Shown: piece after piece, positions 16,750 through 26,305 of the stretch
How the letters are laid out: every line of letters starts with the position of its first letter
Position numbering within the stretch: position 1 is the stretch's first letter
NCBI GenBank assembly: GCA_021769425.1
Contig: JAETSX010000005.1
Coordinates: forward strand, 51,348 to 115,347
Origin: Eubacterium sp.
GTDB taxonomy: Bacteria; Bacillota; Clostridia; Lachnospirales; Lachnospiraceae
DNA: 64,000 nucleotides
Direction of reading: 5' to 3'
Program-made: the position numbers and the translations under genes
The notes under the pieces: model-generated
The model's database searches: none
The model's input: the letters and a program-made list of their open reading frames with translations, nothing else
Told to the model about the DNA's origin: nothing

Positions 16750-17214
16750 CTATTCACCCGCCTTTTCTTTTTTTGCCTGCAAAATCTCGTAAATTGCGAA
16801 TTTCACCGGAAAGTCATCTTCCACAATGACCTGATGTGCTTTCCGTTCCTCTGAATTGATTACTATGGGCGCTTTCAGGTTCACACTCAGCTTTGTGATA
16901 TCTTCTGTTGCTGTCACTGTTACCAGAACGTAAGTATTTTCCTCTGTAAGATTCCCCAGATGCTTTAGCACTTCATCTTCTACCTGGGGATTATAGTCTT
17001 CTTTTACCAACAGGGGATCCATCACCGGCAGAGCAAATGCCGGCTCATCCAGAGACTGGAGCCAGGAAATGCCTTTCCTGGTTCCGTCTTCTCCCTCATC
17101 ATATACAAGTATAAATTTCTGACAGTCAGGAAAACCGATAATTCCTTTTTCAAAGAAAATAATCTTTTCCTCGTCTACCTCAATTTCTCCAAATAATCTG
17201 GTTTCTAACTCCAT
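16750..17214 (-). CDS. fliW: Flagellar assembly factor FliW
   Basis: 154-aa protein that binds either CsrA or flagellin, linking flagellin secretion to flagellin translation. Characteristic stretches are [22 protein letters not shown] (8-29 in two blocks), the [10 protein letters not shown] segment and the C-terminal [20 protein letters not shown]. Gene order flgL-fliW-csrA matches the Bacillus and Clostridia arrangement. Confidence 0.95.
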   Translation of the reverse strand: MELETRLFGEIEVDEEKIIFFEKGIIGFPDCQKFILVYDEGEDGTRKGISWLQSLDEPAFALPVMDPLLVKEDYNPQVEDEVLKHLGNLTEENTYVLVTVTATEDITKLSVNLKAPIVINSEERKAHQVIVEDDFPVKFAIYEILQAKKEKAGE

Positions 17215-17225
17215 GCCGTCCCTCC

Positions 17226-18761
17226 TTACAGATAATTCAGCAAAGTCTGTCCGTTCGCCTTGGCGGATGCCTGCAGGGACGCCTGGTATGCGTTATATGC
17301 TGCCGTATATTCGATGATAATATCGGACAGTTCCATATCTTCATTTCTGGATTTTAACTGCTCAAATGTTGCCTGCTGATTAGACATTCTGTTTTCTGTC
17401 AGCTTCAGGCGGTTTTCACGGCTTCCCAAATCTGTTCTGGCAAGCTTTACCCGATCCATATGTCCCTGAAACTTGGTAATGCCGCTGGCAAAAAGTTTCT
17501 GCATATTATCATCTGCATAAACAGCCTCTTTCTCGGCTGCTTCTATCCATTCTTTCAGTTTCTCCTGAGAGGCTTCATCGGAATACTGCTGTTCCGTCTG
17601 CATCGCTTTTAACTTCTCCACTTTATCATGGGCTGCAATGGAAGCCTGAACTGCATTGGTAATCTCATCCACATCGCGGCCTATGTCGGCATCTAACACA
17701 TTGCTGGCCTGGGTATTAACGGTTAACTGCTGATTAAAGGAAACAGTGAATTTAATCTCCTGGTTTTCTTTTACATAGGTGAGCGTGTTGTTGGCATCGG
17801 TAATGTTCTTGCAGTCGAAGTAATGTTCGGGCCTTACTTCGCCTTCGTCAAATCCCTGCTTCTGGTAGGTGATGCTGAGTTGCATTTTTTCACTGTTGAT
17901 GTGGTTGGCAAGATCTGCCCCTACAACTAATTCCCCTGTTTCTTTAAAGAATATCGCCTGATTATCTCCAACTTGACAGCCTCCCTTTACCCAGTCATCA
18001 TATGACATACTTGTTTCTAATGATGCAAAAGTCATAACCCCGCCTGATTGCAGCATCATATCTGTAAATCTCTGCTGATTTCCATCTGCATCTGTGTATG
18101 TCAGATTATTCGGATCCAAATCCTCAAGCCCTTCATAAGACAACTGAATCCTCTTTATCACATGTTCCTCAGGCATATTCCCAACTGCCACACCCACCTG
18201 CACTTCAGCCGGTGTATTCGGCACTATCACAAGATTACTGTAATACCGTTTCTCCTCCATATCCTCGAAAGAAATCGGCTCTGTGATCTCATACTTAATT
18301 TCCTTATCCTCTTTCAGAAATGTAAGCTGGCTGTTCGTCTTATATCCGGTAAACACAGTCCTGCCGGCACAATCCGTATTTCCCTCCGCATACACCTGTT
18401 CCCGCAGGGAACGGAGATCCTTCAGGATCGCTGCACGATCCTCCTGCGTCTTAACGTCTGTGGATGCATCCACACATTTGGTATAAACATCCCTCAGAAT
18501 ATCCTCCATATTATTCAGTGCGCCTTCTGTCACTTCAAACCAGGACTGGGCATCCGGTATATTTCTTTCATAATACTGATTCAGCTCGCTTAAGTTGCTT
18601 CTAAGGCGAAGGGCGCGGATTGCAATGATCGGATCATCCGACGGCCGGATAATTTTCTTCTGTGTTGTCATCTGTGTATTCAGCGTATCAACATTCACCT
18701 TATTGTTGTTCATATTCTTCATACTGTTTCTGCTGATCATGCTGTTGGTTACTCTCATCAT
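17226..18761 (-). CDS. flgL: Hook-filament junction protein FlgL (HAP3)
   Basis: 511-aa junction protein joining hook to filament. It has the flagellin-like N-terminus (RVTNSMISRNSMKNMNNNK, DTLNTQMTTQKKIIRPSDDP) and a coiled C-terminal half ending in the NIIIEYTAAYNAYQASL-type pattern (SDIIIEYTAAYNAYQASLQA). Two adjacent ATG codons (18761, 18758) are possible starts, with GGAGG upstream. It is longer than the roughly 300-aa versions in Bacillus because of a middle insertion, which is common in large clostridial FlgL proteins. Confidence 0.93.
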   Translation of the reverse strand: MMRVTNSMISRNSMKNMNNNKVNVDTLNTQMTTQKKIIRPSDDPIIAIRALRLRSNLSELNQYYERNIPDAQSWFEVTEGALNNMEDILRDVYTKCVDASTDVKTQEDRAAILKDLRSLREQVYAEGNTDCAGRTVFTGYKTNSQLTFLKEDKEIKYEITEPISFEDMEEKRYYSNLVIVPNTPAEVQVGVAVGNMPEEHVIKRIQLSYEGLEDLDPNNLTYTDADGNQQRFTDMMLQSGGVMTFASLETSMSYDDWVKGGCQVGDNQAIFFKETGELVVGADLANHINSEKMQLSITYQKQGFDEGEVRPEHYFDCKNITDANNTLTYVKENQEIKFTVSFNQQLTVNTQASNVLDADIGRDVDEITNAVQASIAAHDKVEKLKAMQTEQQYSDEASQEKLKEWIEAAEKEAVYADDNMQKLFASGITKFQGHMDRVKLARTDLGSRENRLKLTENRMSNQQATFEQLKSRNEDMELSDIIIEYTAAYNAYQASLQASAKANGQTLLNYL

Positions 18762-18775
18762 GGCTAAGCCTCCTT

Positions 18776-20617
18776 CTATACGCCGGTTTCCAAAATCAGA
18801 CGATCATACATTTCCGTCATAGTCTGTATCATTCTGGACGCCAGATTGTATGCATTCTGAAATTTTAACATGTCAAGGGCTTCTTCATCCTCGTCTACCC
18901 CGGAAATTGACATCCGTTTCTGAATAATGGTTTCATTGATATTGGTATAACTATCCAGAAAATGCTTTGCCTTCTGCGTATCCACAGTATTATCACTGAT
19001 CAGGCATGCCAGAAACTGATCAGCGCCCACTCCGCGGAACATGGTAACCTCACTCTTTAAAGTAAGCATCTTCTCCACAATATCCTGACTGGCCACATCA
19101 TCCTCCAAATCACTCTGATACATAGTTACCAACAGGCGGGGATCCAATTCCAAATCTTTATCCACCTTCACGCTGGACGCTGTCAGCAGATAATAATAGT
19201 TCCCTTCAGAGGTCATGCTATCATCCATATCCTGCATCCCATGATAATCGTCAAAATTATATTCCGTCCCGTCTGTAGGATCTTTCGCCACAAAGAACGA
19301 CTTGCCGGCATCTCCGTTCAAATCCACCCCTGACTTATGTATCAAGTTAAACTGCTTCGCATATTCCCGAATAAAATTATTAGCCTGAGCCTGATAATAA
19401 GGAATCCCCATCGCATCAATGTTGCTCCCGATTACTGCACTTCGGTTCTGCATTGCACTCTGTTCCTCCTGGGACAGTGTTGTCTGAAGCTGGAACTCAT
19501 AGGTCTGGGTCTTGGCATCATACGCAAAACCAGAATAAGCAAAATTCTTATTACCCAGTGTAATCACACCCTCAGAAGGCATCGTCATGCCATTAATAGA
19601 AGTAATGCTGGGATTCTTAACGCTTACAATACTTCCTCCGTTTCCTGCTGTAAAGGAATCAATCCTTCCCTGAAAAGCTTCATTATTATTGCCGTCACGA
19701 ATATCAAACAGCGCTTTCAGCCTTCCAGTACAATTCTTTCCGGATGCATTGAATTCCATCCCGGTATGGCTCCAGCGGATCTCATATAATCCCTCTGCAT
19801 CAGACTGGTTGACTTTATAATCCCTTGCCCTGCATTCCAGCGTATTGTACTCAAAATTCTCAACCAAAGTCTGCCCATTGATTTTCAGCACATAATTGGT
19901 GGCTCCTGTATATACATCAGGATAATTGCTGTTTGCTACCGGCGACTCAATCACTTCCACAGGCACAAGATCTGAGAGCTGATCCACCAGCAATGCCCGC
20001 TGATCCCTCAGCTCATTGGCATTGGTTCCCTGAAGTTCAATTACATTAATCTGTTTATTCAGCAGGGCAATTTTCTGCCCAATGGAGTTAATATTGGCTA
20101 CCTGGGCAGCGATTTCCTGATTAAAATCCTCCTGAATCCTGGTGAGCCCTACACTCATGCTGTTAAAAAAGTTGACAAAATTCTGTGACTTACTGATAAA
20201 AGCCTTCCTGGCATCCAAACTCTCCGGCGTCTTCTGCAAATCCTCCATGGCAGAAAACATTTCATTCAAAATCGTTGTAAAACCTTTGGCTGAGTCATCA
20301 TCCAGCAGATAATCCTCTATCTGCTGCATTCCATAAAGTTTGGTATCATACATGCCCACTCTGGCATTATTCTCCCAATATTTTACATCGTAATAAAAAT
20401 CACGTTTCTGTATAATCTCCGTAGTGGTCACACCGCTGCCCACCATCCCGTAACGCTGATTGGTACGGAGAGCTTCTGCCGCTACCCGGACAGCTTCCTG
20501 CCTGGTATAACCCTTGGTATTTACATTGGAGATATTATTAGCAACCGTATTGGTGGCTGCATGAAAAGAATTTAAAGCGGAACCCGCTATGGTTAATCCA
20601 AAAAATGTTGATGGCAT
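18776..20617 (-). CDS. flgK: Hook-filament junction protein FlgK (HAP1)
   Basis: 613-aa junction protein. The N-terminal FGLTIAGSALNSFHAATNTVANNISNVNTKGYTRQEAV is the family rod/hook signature (ANNISNVNTKGYTRQ). The C-terminal KFQNAYNLASRMIQTMTEMYD is the matching helix. It lies between the second FlgK paralogue and FlgL, the usual flgK-flgL neighbourhood. SD GGAGG precedes the ATG. Which of the two paralogues makes the structural junction cannot be decided from sequence alone. Confidence 0.93.
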   Translation of the reverse strand: MPSTFFGLTIAGSALNSFHAATNTVANNISNVNTKGYTRQEAVRVAAEALRTNQRYGMVGSGVTTTEIIQKRDFYYDVKYWENNARVGMYDTKLYGMQQIEDYLLDDDSAKGFTTILNEMFSAMEDLQKTPESLDARKAFISKSQNFVNFFNSMSVGLTRIQEDFNQEIAAQVANINSIGQKIALLNKQINVIELQGTNANELRDQRALLVDQLSDLVPVEVIESPVANSNYPDVYTGATNYVLKINGQTLVENFEYNTLECRARDYKVNQSDAEGLYEIRWSHTGMEFNASGKNCTGRLKALFDIRDGNNNEAFQGRIDSFTAGNGGSIVSVKNPSITSINGMTMPSEGVITLGNKNFAYSGFAYDAKTQTYEFQLQTTLSQEEQSAMQNRSAVIGSNIDAMGIPYYQAQANNFIREYAKQFNLIHKSGVDLNGDAGKSFFVAKDPTDGTEYNFDDYHGMQDMDDSMTSEGNYYYLLTASSVKVDKDLELDPRLLVTMYQSDLEDDVASQDIVEKMLTLKSEVTMFRGVGADQFLACLISDNTVDTQKAKHFLDSYTNINETIIQKRMSISGVDEDEEALDMLKFQNAYNLASRMIQTMTEMYDRLILETGV

Positions 20618-20629
20618 AGTCTCCTCCTG

Positions 20630-22327
20630 TTATAACTGCGTTACAAGATGCTCCAGCATCTCAGAAATCACATTAATAAACCGGCTGGCTGCATTGTAAG
20701 CGCTCTGGTACTTAATCATATTCTGCAATTCTTCATCGGAAGACACACCAAACACCTGCTGCCTGCTGTTCTCAATGCTGGCTACTTCTCCACTCAGGTC
20801 TGTGGCAAGCCCTTCGAACACATCTCCCTTTGCGCCAATGCCGTTGATCATCCTCTGGTAATACTCTTTAAAGGAACATGGATTGGTATCATTGGCGTTC
20901 ACGGTATATTTCTTTTCATCCCAAAGTCCTACCAGCTTATGCGCCAGCTCCCAGTCCGGATCCCCATTCTTATCCAAATGAGGCAGACCTGATTCAATTT
21001 CCAGCAAATCAGGGTTCACGGTAACTCCCTGAGTAGTATACATTTTAGAAGTGTCCTGGGGATCCTCCTCATTGTATACATAATAAATCTTTCCTGTTCC
21101 CTGTTCCGTCACCGCCGTATAACGATCACAGCCCCGTCTGGTAAACAACTCCCGTCCTGGCTTCTCCCCATCTTTGCCAACGCAGCCGTTCTCCTCATCC
21201 CACACGCGCACATCTGTATACCTTGTTCCGTCCGCCGCAATAAAACTAGCTGTAGTAGTAGGACTGAACACATCATTGATTGCAGTAATAATTTCATGAA
21301 TCATCTGATCCAGCTCTGCCTCAGCAGAAACCATAATGGACATTCCTGCCCCGTTGTTATATTTGTCCGCTGAAACGCCGGTAACATCTCGGTAATTGCC
21401 GATTTTATCACCTCTGGTAAGCACCAGCGCCTTTAACTGCCCGATGTCTGTATTCAGTTCCGGAGAAATATCCACACTATAATCAAACATAGGCGTATAT
21501 TTTTCCTTAGCCATATCCGACAATTGAGGCCAGATGGGGGTCACAAAGCCAGTCAGCTCATCCGTAACAGATCCTACCTCGAATACATGCACTTCATCCA
21601 AAAATTCCACATTTTCCAACTTGACCCGAACTGCTCCGTTAACATCTTCTCTGACGTCCACTTTGGCCAGTGCGGAAAGTTCATCCAATGCATTATCTCT
21701 CTCATCCCGCAATGTCATGGCTGTCTCCACCCCGCCGGACTCAATCCGCATAATTTCCTGATTCAATTCCTGGATGGTATGCCCCAGTTCATTGATACGG
21801 TCAATGCCCTCCCGAATCTTAATATTGATTCTCTTCTGGTACTCCCTCATATTCTGGTAAATGCCCTGAGAGCGCTCTATAAACAGCGTAGCCTTCTGTA
21901 CAACCAGATTCTGGTTTACCTCCGTATTTGGCCCTTTTGACAATTCCTCGAAAGAATCCCAGAAATCTTCCAGTATATTCTGATACTGCATACCTTCTAA
22001 TTCCTGAAAAATATCCTCTACATCCTGAACTGCCAGATAATTTGTTTCATAAAATGTCTGTCGGCCATTCTCCCTGCGATAATATTTATCCAGGAACATA
22101 TCTCTGGTATGCACCACATCGGCAATGGCAAGGCCAAGGCCTGCCTGCTGCTTACTGATGGCTGCACTTTTAAATGTTACATAGCTTCTGTCTGCAAACA
22201 GCACCTGCTGCCTTACATACCCTTTGGTATCCGTATTTGCCAGGTTATTCGCCGTCGTATTTAAGGCGTTTTGACTGTTCTGCAGCCCGGATGCCCCAAT
22301 ATACAGACTTCCCATTCCATTTGCCAT
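20630..22327 (-). CDS. FlgK paralogue (second hook-associated protein 1)
   Basis: 565-aa FlgK-family protein: N-terminus GSLYIGASGLQNSQNALNTT followed by ANNLANTDTKGYVRQQV, C-terminus IKYQSAYNAASRFINVISEMLEHLV. It is 12 bp upstream of flgK in the same operon. It lacks strong identity with its neighbour outside the termini, so this is an old duplication. Tandem FlgK pairs occur in Lachnospiraceae flagellar operons. A specialised role, for example a second junction layer, is inference. Confidence 0.88.
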   Translation of the reverse strand: MANGMGSLYIGASGLQNSQNALNTTANNLANTDTKGYVRQQVLFADRSYVTFKSAAISKQQAGLGLAIADVVHTRDMFLDKYYRRENGRQTFYETNYLAVQDVEDIFQELEGMQYQNILEDFWDSFEELSKGPNTEVNQNLVVQKATLFIERSQGIYQNMREYQKRINIKIREGIDRINELGHTIQELNQEIMRIESGGVETAMTLRDERDNALDELSALAKVDVREDVNGAVRVKLENVEFLDEVHVFEVGSVTDELTGFVTPIWPQLSDMAKEKYTPMFDYSVDISPELNTDIGQLKALVLTRGDKIGNYRDVTGVSADKYNNGAGMSIMVSAEAELDQMIHEIITAINDVFSPTTTASFIAADGTRYTDVRVWDEENGCVGKDGEKPGRELFTRRGCDRYTAVTEQGTGKIYYVYNEEDPQDTSKMYTTQGVTVNPDLLEIESGLPHLDKNGDPDWELAHKLVGLWDEKKYTVNANDTNPCSFKEYYQRMINGIGAKGDVFEGLATDLSGEVASIENSRQQVFGVSSDEELQNMIKYQSAYNAASRFINVISEMLEHLVTQL

Positions 22328-22420
22328 AACTGTTTTCTCCTTCTATTTCCGCATCCCTGCTATGAATTTCTATCCCTAATCTGTTTCGTTCTGCATCTGC
22401 GATAAAAACTGTCCTATTCT

Positions 22421-22933
22421 TTACTGTTTTGCATCAAATCCGCTGCTTCCCAGTAAATCACCTGTATTATTGGCGCGTTTGTCATAATTGGCAGTAACCG
22501 GCGCCTGTCGCATACTCTTAAACAATGTAAGATCAAACTCTGCCATTTCTATTGCCTGCTGCAATAATACTTCATTCTGATTATTAATCTCAGCCATTTC
22601 CTTCAAAGTCGTATGCAGCTTCTCCTTTAATTCCCGAAGCTGCTGCTGTTCTTTTGGCTGTTTATTTAAAAAGGCTATCATATTAGTAACAGTCAGTTCC
22701 TCTGGCTTCTTACTAAGTACGATAGACATATCATTGACAACTTCTTCTCTTTTCTTCTCCAGATTCTTCAGGATACTCGTAATATCCTGTTCGCGACTGG
22801 TAATCTCCTCAAGAGCGGGGATATTTCCGTCAATAATGATCTGTCTCTTCTCCCGGGACAATTCGGTTAGGCGTTCATATTCCCCGTTCTCTTTCTCTAA
22901 CACATCCATAAAATCTTCCATTAAACTGGCCAC
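22421..22933 (-). CDS. flgN: FlgN-family flagellar export chaperone
   Basis: 170-aa helical protein with the FlgN-like pattern: MEDFMDVLEKENGEYERLTELSREKRQIIIDGNIPALEEITSREQD in two blocks, then a long coiled coil. FlgN binds the FlgK and FlgL C-termini for export, and it is encoded directly upstream of them and downstream of flgM, the standard flgM-flgN-flgK order. The likely start is GTG (22933), with GAGG 7 nt upstream; an in-frame ATG follows four codons later. Confidence 0.88.
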   Translation of the reverse strand: MASLMEDFMDVLEKENGEYERLTELSREKRQIIIDGNIPALEEITSREQDITSILKNLEKKREEVVNDMSIVLSKKPEELTVTNMIAFLNKQPKEQQQLRELKEKLHTTLKEMAEINNQNEVLLQQAIEMAEFDLTLFKSMRQAPVTANYDKRANNTGDLLGSSGFDAKQ

Positions 22934-22948
22934 GTGAAAACCTCATTT

Positions 22949-23224
22949 CTAAAAATACGCTTCATATTTTTCTAACAGTTTCGCTGCAAAATCTCCTGTT
23001 TCCACTTTATAATTCCCGGATGCAATACTGTTCTTTAAAGCAGCAACTTTGTCATTCCTGATATCAGACGCTTCTGCTACCGCCTGCTTCGCAACCTGGT
23101 AGTCTCTGCCGGCTCTGGAAATCTGCACCTCATCTTTCTTACCAGCGCTTCCGCTGCCTTTAGTCCTGGAAGCTTTGCTGGCATTGTACACCTGACTGAT
23201 TTGATTATATGCTTCTATACGCAT
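22949..23224 (-). CDS. flgM: Anti-sigma-28 factor FlgM
   Basis: 91-aa negative regulator that holds sigma-28 (FliA/SigD) until hook completion allows its export. The C-terminal sigma-binding half is recognisable: KKDEVQISRAGRDYQVAKQA, then NDKVAALKNSIASGNYKVET and LLEKYEAYF. It is the first gene of the late operon, directly behind a near-consensus sigma-28 promoter, so it is itself under the sigma it inhibits, as in other flagellates. Confidence 0.93.
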   Translation of the reverse strand: MRIEAYNQISQVYNASKASRTKGSGSAGKKDEVQISRAGRDYQVAKQAVAEASDIRNDKVAALKNSIASGNYKVETGDFAAKLLEKYEAYF

Positions 23225-23304
23225 AAAGGCATCTCCTTTCTTCTCTGCATCTTGCAGTTTATATTAACAGGCTTACCTGTTTATTGATTTATTATCTATT
23301 TTAT

Positions 23305-23331
23305 TTATCGGTTGTTTAAAAAGAAACTTTA
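23305..23331 (-). promoter_or_regulatory. Sigma-28 promoter of the late flagellar operon
   Basis: Minus strand TAAAGTTT, exactly 11 nt, ACCGATAA, against consensus TAAAGTTT-N11-GCCGATAA: 15 of 16 positions match. It lies about 80 bp before the flgM ATG and serves as the internal reference for sigma-28 sites in this genome. Confidence 0.9.
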
Positions 23332-23435
23332 GGAAATATTGGGAAAGAGTAGCCAGAAATAAACGATACGTCTGCTTTCATCATCCATTTAACCCCAAAA
23401 CCGCTTTCCGCATATCCTGCAAATCCTATTTTCAA

Positions 23436-23489
23436 AGAAAAGGTACTGCAAAACCTGCGTTATTATGCAGGCATGCAGTACCTCTTTTT
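23436..23489. terminator. Bidirectional-looking terminator after the LRR surface gene
   Basis: Perfect arms AGGTACTGCA / TGCAGTACCT (23441-23450 with 23474-23483) with an inner CCTGC/GCAGG stem. T-rich tails occur on both strands (TTTTC on minus, CTTTTTA on plus). It lies directly downstream of the stop at 23493. Confidence 0.8.
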
Positions 23490-23492
23490 AAT

Positions 23493-25061
23493 CTATTCTG
23501 TATCCGCGCCCTTTTTCTTCTTGCTGATTACCAGATAACCTCCGGCAAAAAACACTCCGAGGCAAAGAACATATCTCGCATCAAATGCAACTCCTGTCTT
23601 GGGAGTTCCGCTTCCCACCTGCGCTGTCCCCATATTTCTTGAAACAGAAGTCCGGGTGCCTGCGCTGGTGCCTCCGCCGCTGCCTGTCTGGGCAGCGCCG
23701 CCGCTGTTACTTCCCCCTCCCGCAGCTCCGGGAGATGGCGCCGGGGTGGAAGAGGGCTTATCGGTTGGCTCGGGAGTGGCAGAGGGTTCATCTGTAGGCT
23801 CCGGAGTTGGAGTTGGGGTAGGCGTCTCTGTCGGATCCTCTCCAACTGTACCGATACTCTCAAAAATATATCCATTTTCATCTGCAAACTTCTCTGCCTG
23901 AGAACCTGTATATCCGCGGATAACATCCGGCGTCCAGGAAGACTGGGAACCAATGGATGTGGTATTAGGCAGTATCGTTACTGCTTTAATTCCGCTTCCG
24001 GTAAATGCATCCACTTCAATGGTGGTCACCGAAGCGGGTACATCCAGGCTGTATACATAGGGACAGTCACTGAACGCAGAAGAAGCAATTGATGTCATGC
24101 TGTCCGGCAATGTCAGTGAGGACTTCCCAATGGGGCAATACAAAAGCTGTGTCAGGCTGGTGTCATATACTGCGCCGTCTGAAGAAGCGTAGCTTCCGTT
24201 TCCGCTCTCTACACTGACCTCTGCCAAATTGCTGCAGCCGTCAAAAGCGCTGAAATCTATGGACGAAACAGAAGCAGGAATACTGATGCTCCCGATTCCG
24301 CTGCAGTTTCCAAATGCCTGGGAGCCGATACTTCCCACAGAGGCCGGAATATTAATACTTCCCAGGCTGCTGCAGCCATATAATGTCAATTCCGGAATAG
24401 AGGACATTCCGCCGGAAAGACTAACAGAAGTTAAACCACTGCACCCTGCCAGGACTCCGCTCCCCATAGAAGATACCGAATCTGGAATATTTATTTCAGA
24501 CAGCCCTACACAATTATTAAAAGCGCTGCTTCCAATCTCAGTCACAGATCCCGGAATGCTGATGCTCCCAAGGCTCCCGCAGCCATTAAATGCCTGGGCG
24601 CCGATGGAAGCCACGCCATCGGGAATATTGATTGCCCCAAGACTGCTGCAGCCGTCAAAAGTCTCTGAACCAATGGAAGCCAAGCCTGCCGGCAATTCCA
24701 CGTATCCGAGGGAGGAGCATCCATAAAAAGCCCCGCCTCCAAGACTTACTGCTCCGCCGAATACTGCATTCGTCAATCCTGTGCATCCGGAAAAAGCATA
24801 ACTTCCCACACTGGTAACATTTGCCGGAATCGTCACACTGGAAATGCTGGTATTCCCGGCAAAAGCATAATCTGCAATAGCTGTCACAGAAGCCGGAATG
24901 GTAACATCTCCGCCGGGTCCGTTATAACCGCTAATCGTACTTCCCTCCATAATAAACGCACTGACATCTTCCTCCGCCACAGCCGGCAGCGCCGGGGACA
25001 GCGCGAAGGTTAAGGCCAGTATCAATATTACATTGAAACATTTGCCAAATATTTTCTTCAT
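23493..25061 (-). CDS. BspA-type leucine-rich repeat surface protein with TPKTG anchor
   Basis: 522 aa from ATG (25061), SD AGGAGG. Signal peptide 1-29 (KKIFGKCFNVILILALTFAL, cleavage near VAEE). Residues about 45-390 are BspA/LRR_5 repeats with the recurring FxGCSSLxxIxIPxxVxSIGxxAF pattern. A Thr/Pro/Glu stalk (ETPTPTPTPEPTDEPS) and a Gly/Ser linker follow. The C-terminus has TPKTG, a hydrophobic helix (ARYVLCLGVFFAGGYLVI) and SKKKK, a wall-sorting signal of the PxTG type used by clostridial sortase B. The sortase B gene is the next gene upstream in the operon, so it is the likely transpeptidase. Ligand unknown; adhesin role inferred from the family. Confidence 0.9.
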   Translation of the reverse strand: MKKIFGKCFNVILILALTFALSPALPAVAEEDVSAFIMEGSTISGYNGPGGDVTIPASVTAIADYAFAGNTSISSVTIPANVTSVGSYAFSGCTGLTNAVFGGAVSLGGGAFYGCSSLGYVELPAGLASIGSETFDGCSSLGAINIPDGVASIGAQAFNGCGSLGSISIPGSVTEIGSSAFNNCVGLSEINIPDSVSSMGSGVLAGCSGLTSVSLSGGMSSIPELTLYGCSSLGSINIPASVGSIGSQAFGNCSGIGSISIPASVSSIDFSAFDGCSNLAEVSVESGNGSYASSDGAVYDTSLTQLLYCPIGKSSLTLPDSMTSIASSAFSDCPYVYSLDVPASVTTIEVDAFTGSGIKAVTILPNTTSIGSQSSWTPDVIRGYTGSQAEKFADENGYIFESIGTVGEDPTETPTPTPTPEPTDEPSATPEPTDKPSSTPAPSPGAAGGGSNSGGAAQTGSGGGTSAGTRTSVSRNMGTAQVGSGTPKTGVAFDARYVLCLGVFFAGGYLVISKKKKGADTE

Positions 25062-25096
25062 TCTCTTGTCCTCCTTGAAAACTGGTATATTTGCCG

Positions 25097-26257
25097 TTAT
25101 GGCAAGCACTTCTTTGCCAGTAAAACTAACCTTCCATCTTCTGTATAATTATTGCAGGTTGAAAGTGTCAATAATCTATCGCCATACGAGACGTTTAAAT
25201 CCCCGTCCATTATATTCATTTTCTTCATATTTTCCAGAAAACTGTTAAAGTTTTCTTCATTTCCTGCATTAATGAAATCATAATAACGGAATCCCTCTTC
25301 TCCCTCAGCAGGAACTTTCGCCAGGCAGACCGCTATAATTTCATACTGCGCTTTCTCATAAATTGTATTGAACTGAATCATCTTATGCTCCTGGAAGAAT
25401 GCCGGATCCAAATAATTCTTTAATTCCCCAAACATCAGACCGCTCTTCATGTTATGTCCATATACAATCAGGTTATCGTCCTGCTGCTCATAATCATTCC
25501 TGGAATCCAGAAAAATTGAGCCATTGATATCTTCTTCCCCATCGTAGTTATGAGTCAGATAAAAATCACTGCTTTCCGGCACAGCCTGCATTACCGGATA
25601 ATCAATTCCTGTTCCAGGTATGCTGAGCCACCCGGAAAAATCTGAATTCTGCTGATATAACTGCTGATACTCCGGCAATACCGCCGGCCCCTCCGGTTTC
25701 TCCACCGTTTCCTGGGCCAGTTCTGCACCGTATACATTGTTTTCCACTGTTCCCGACTGAGCCAGAACAGGCTCTTCCTCCTCTTCCCCGTTCAATGCTT
25801 CCAGGAATCGGGCGGAAAGCCAGTCTGACGCAGCAGAAATTTCCTGTTCATCTTTAATTCTTTCCAGTTCTCTGGTTTTCTGCTGATCCCGGAGCTCGCT
25901 TCCAAGAAAAACCAGAAAACATACTACTGCACCTGTCATACAAATGGCCCCAACCACCTGGCCAGGCGACATCTGCCTGAACTTACGTGCCACTCGGTCA
26001 GTGAAGGTGGTTTTGGAAATGACCTTATAATCTTCTGCCACCATATCCGAGAGATAGAGGAGATAATCATCCCCTATCACACTTTTAAATATGATCTTCC
26101 CCTCCCGGATCAGTGAATAAAGCTTCTGGGCCACTCCCGTTTCATTGATATCCATTTTCTTGGAAATATATCTGATTTTCTCTATGTCATCTAAAGCTTC
26201 CTGATATTTCTCATAGGAATCAAACTGAAACTTTCCAATGCAATATACTCTGCTCAT
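25097..26257 (-). CDS. Class B sortase with N-terminal cytoplasmic extension
   Basis: 386 aa from ATG (26257). The C-terminal sortase B domain (about 195-386) has all catalytic residues: H268 in VYGHNM, C368 in LSTCNN and R376 in DGRLVLLAKK. One membrane helix lies at about 99-119 (VVGAICMTGAVVCFLVFLG). Unusually, about 95 residues precede it and should be cytoplasmic, whereas typical sortase B has only a short N-tail. That extra domain is not recognised. It lies between two secreted repeat proteins; the LRR protein has a PKTG signal, and the giant protein has none. Confidence 0.88.
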   Translation of the reverse strand: MSRVYCIGKFQFDSYEKYQEALDDIEKIRYISKKMDINETGVAQKLYSLIREGKIIFKSVIGDDYLLYLSDMVAEDYKVISKTTFTDRVARKFRQMSPGQVVGAICMTGAVVCFLVFLGSELRDQQKTRELERIKDEQEISAASDWLSARFLEALNGEEEEEPVLAQSGTVENNVYGAELAQETVEKPEGPAVLPEYQQLYQQNSDFSGWLSIPGTGIDYPVMQAVPESSDFYLTHNYDGEEDINGSIFLDSRNDYEQQDDNLIVYGHNMKSGLMFGELKNYLDPAFFQEHKMIQFNTIYEKAQYEIIAVCLAKVPAEGEEGFRYYDFINAGNEENFNSFLENMKKMNIMDGDLNVSYGDRLLTLSTCNNYTEDGRLVLLAKKCLP

Positions 26258-26305
26258 GATATCAACTCCCATCCTTCCCTGCTTATTCTTTTAGCTGCTT
26301 TTTGC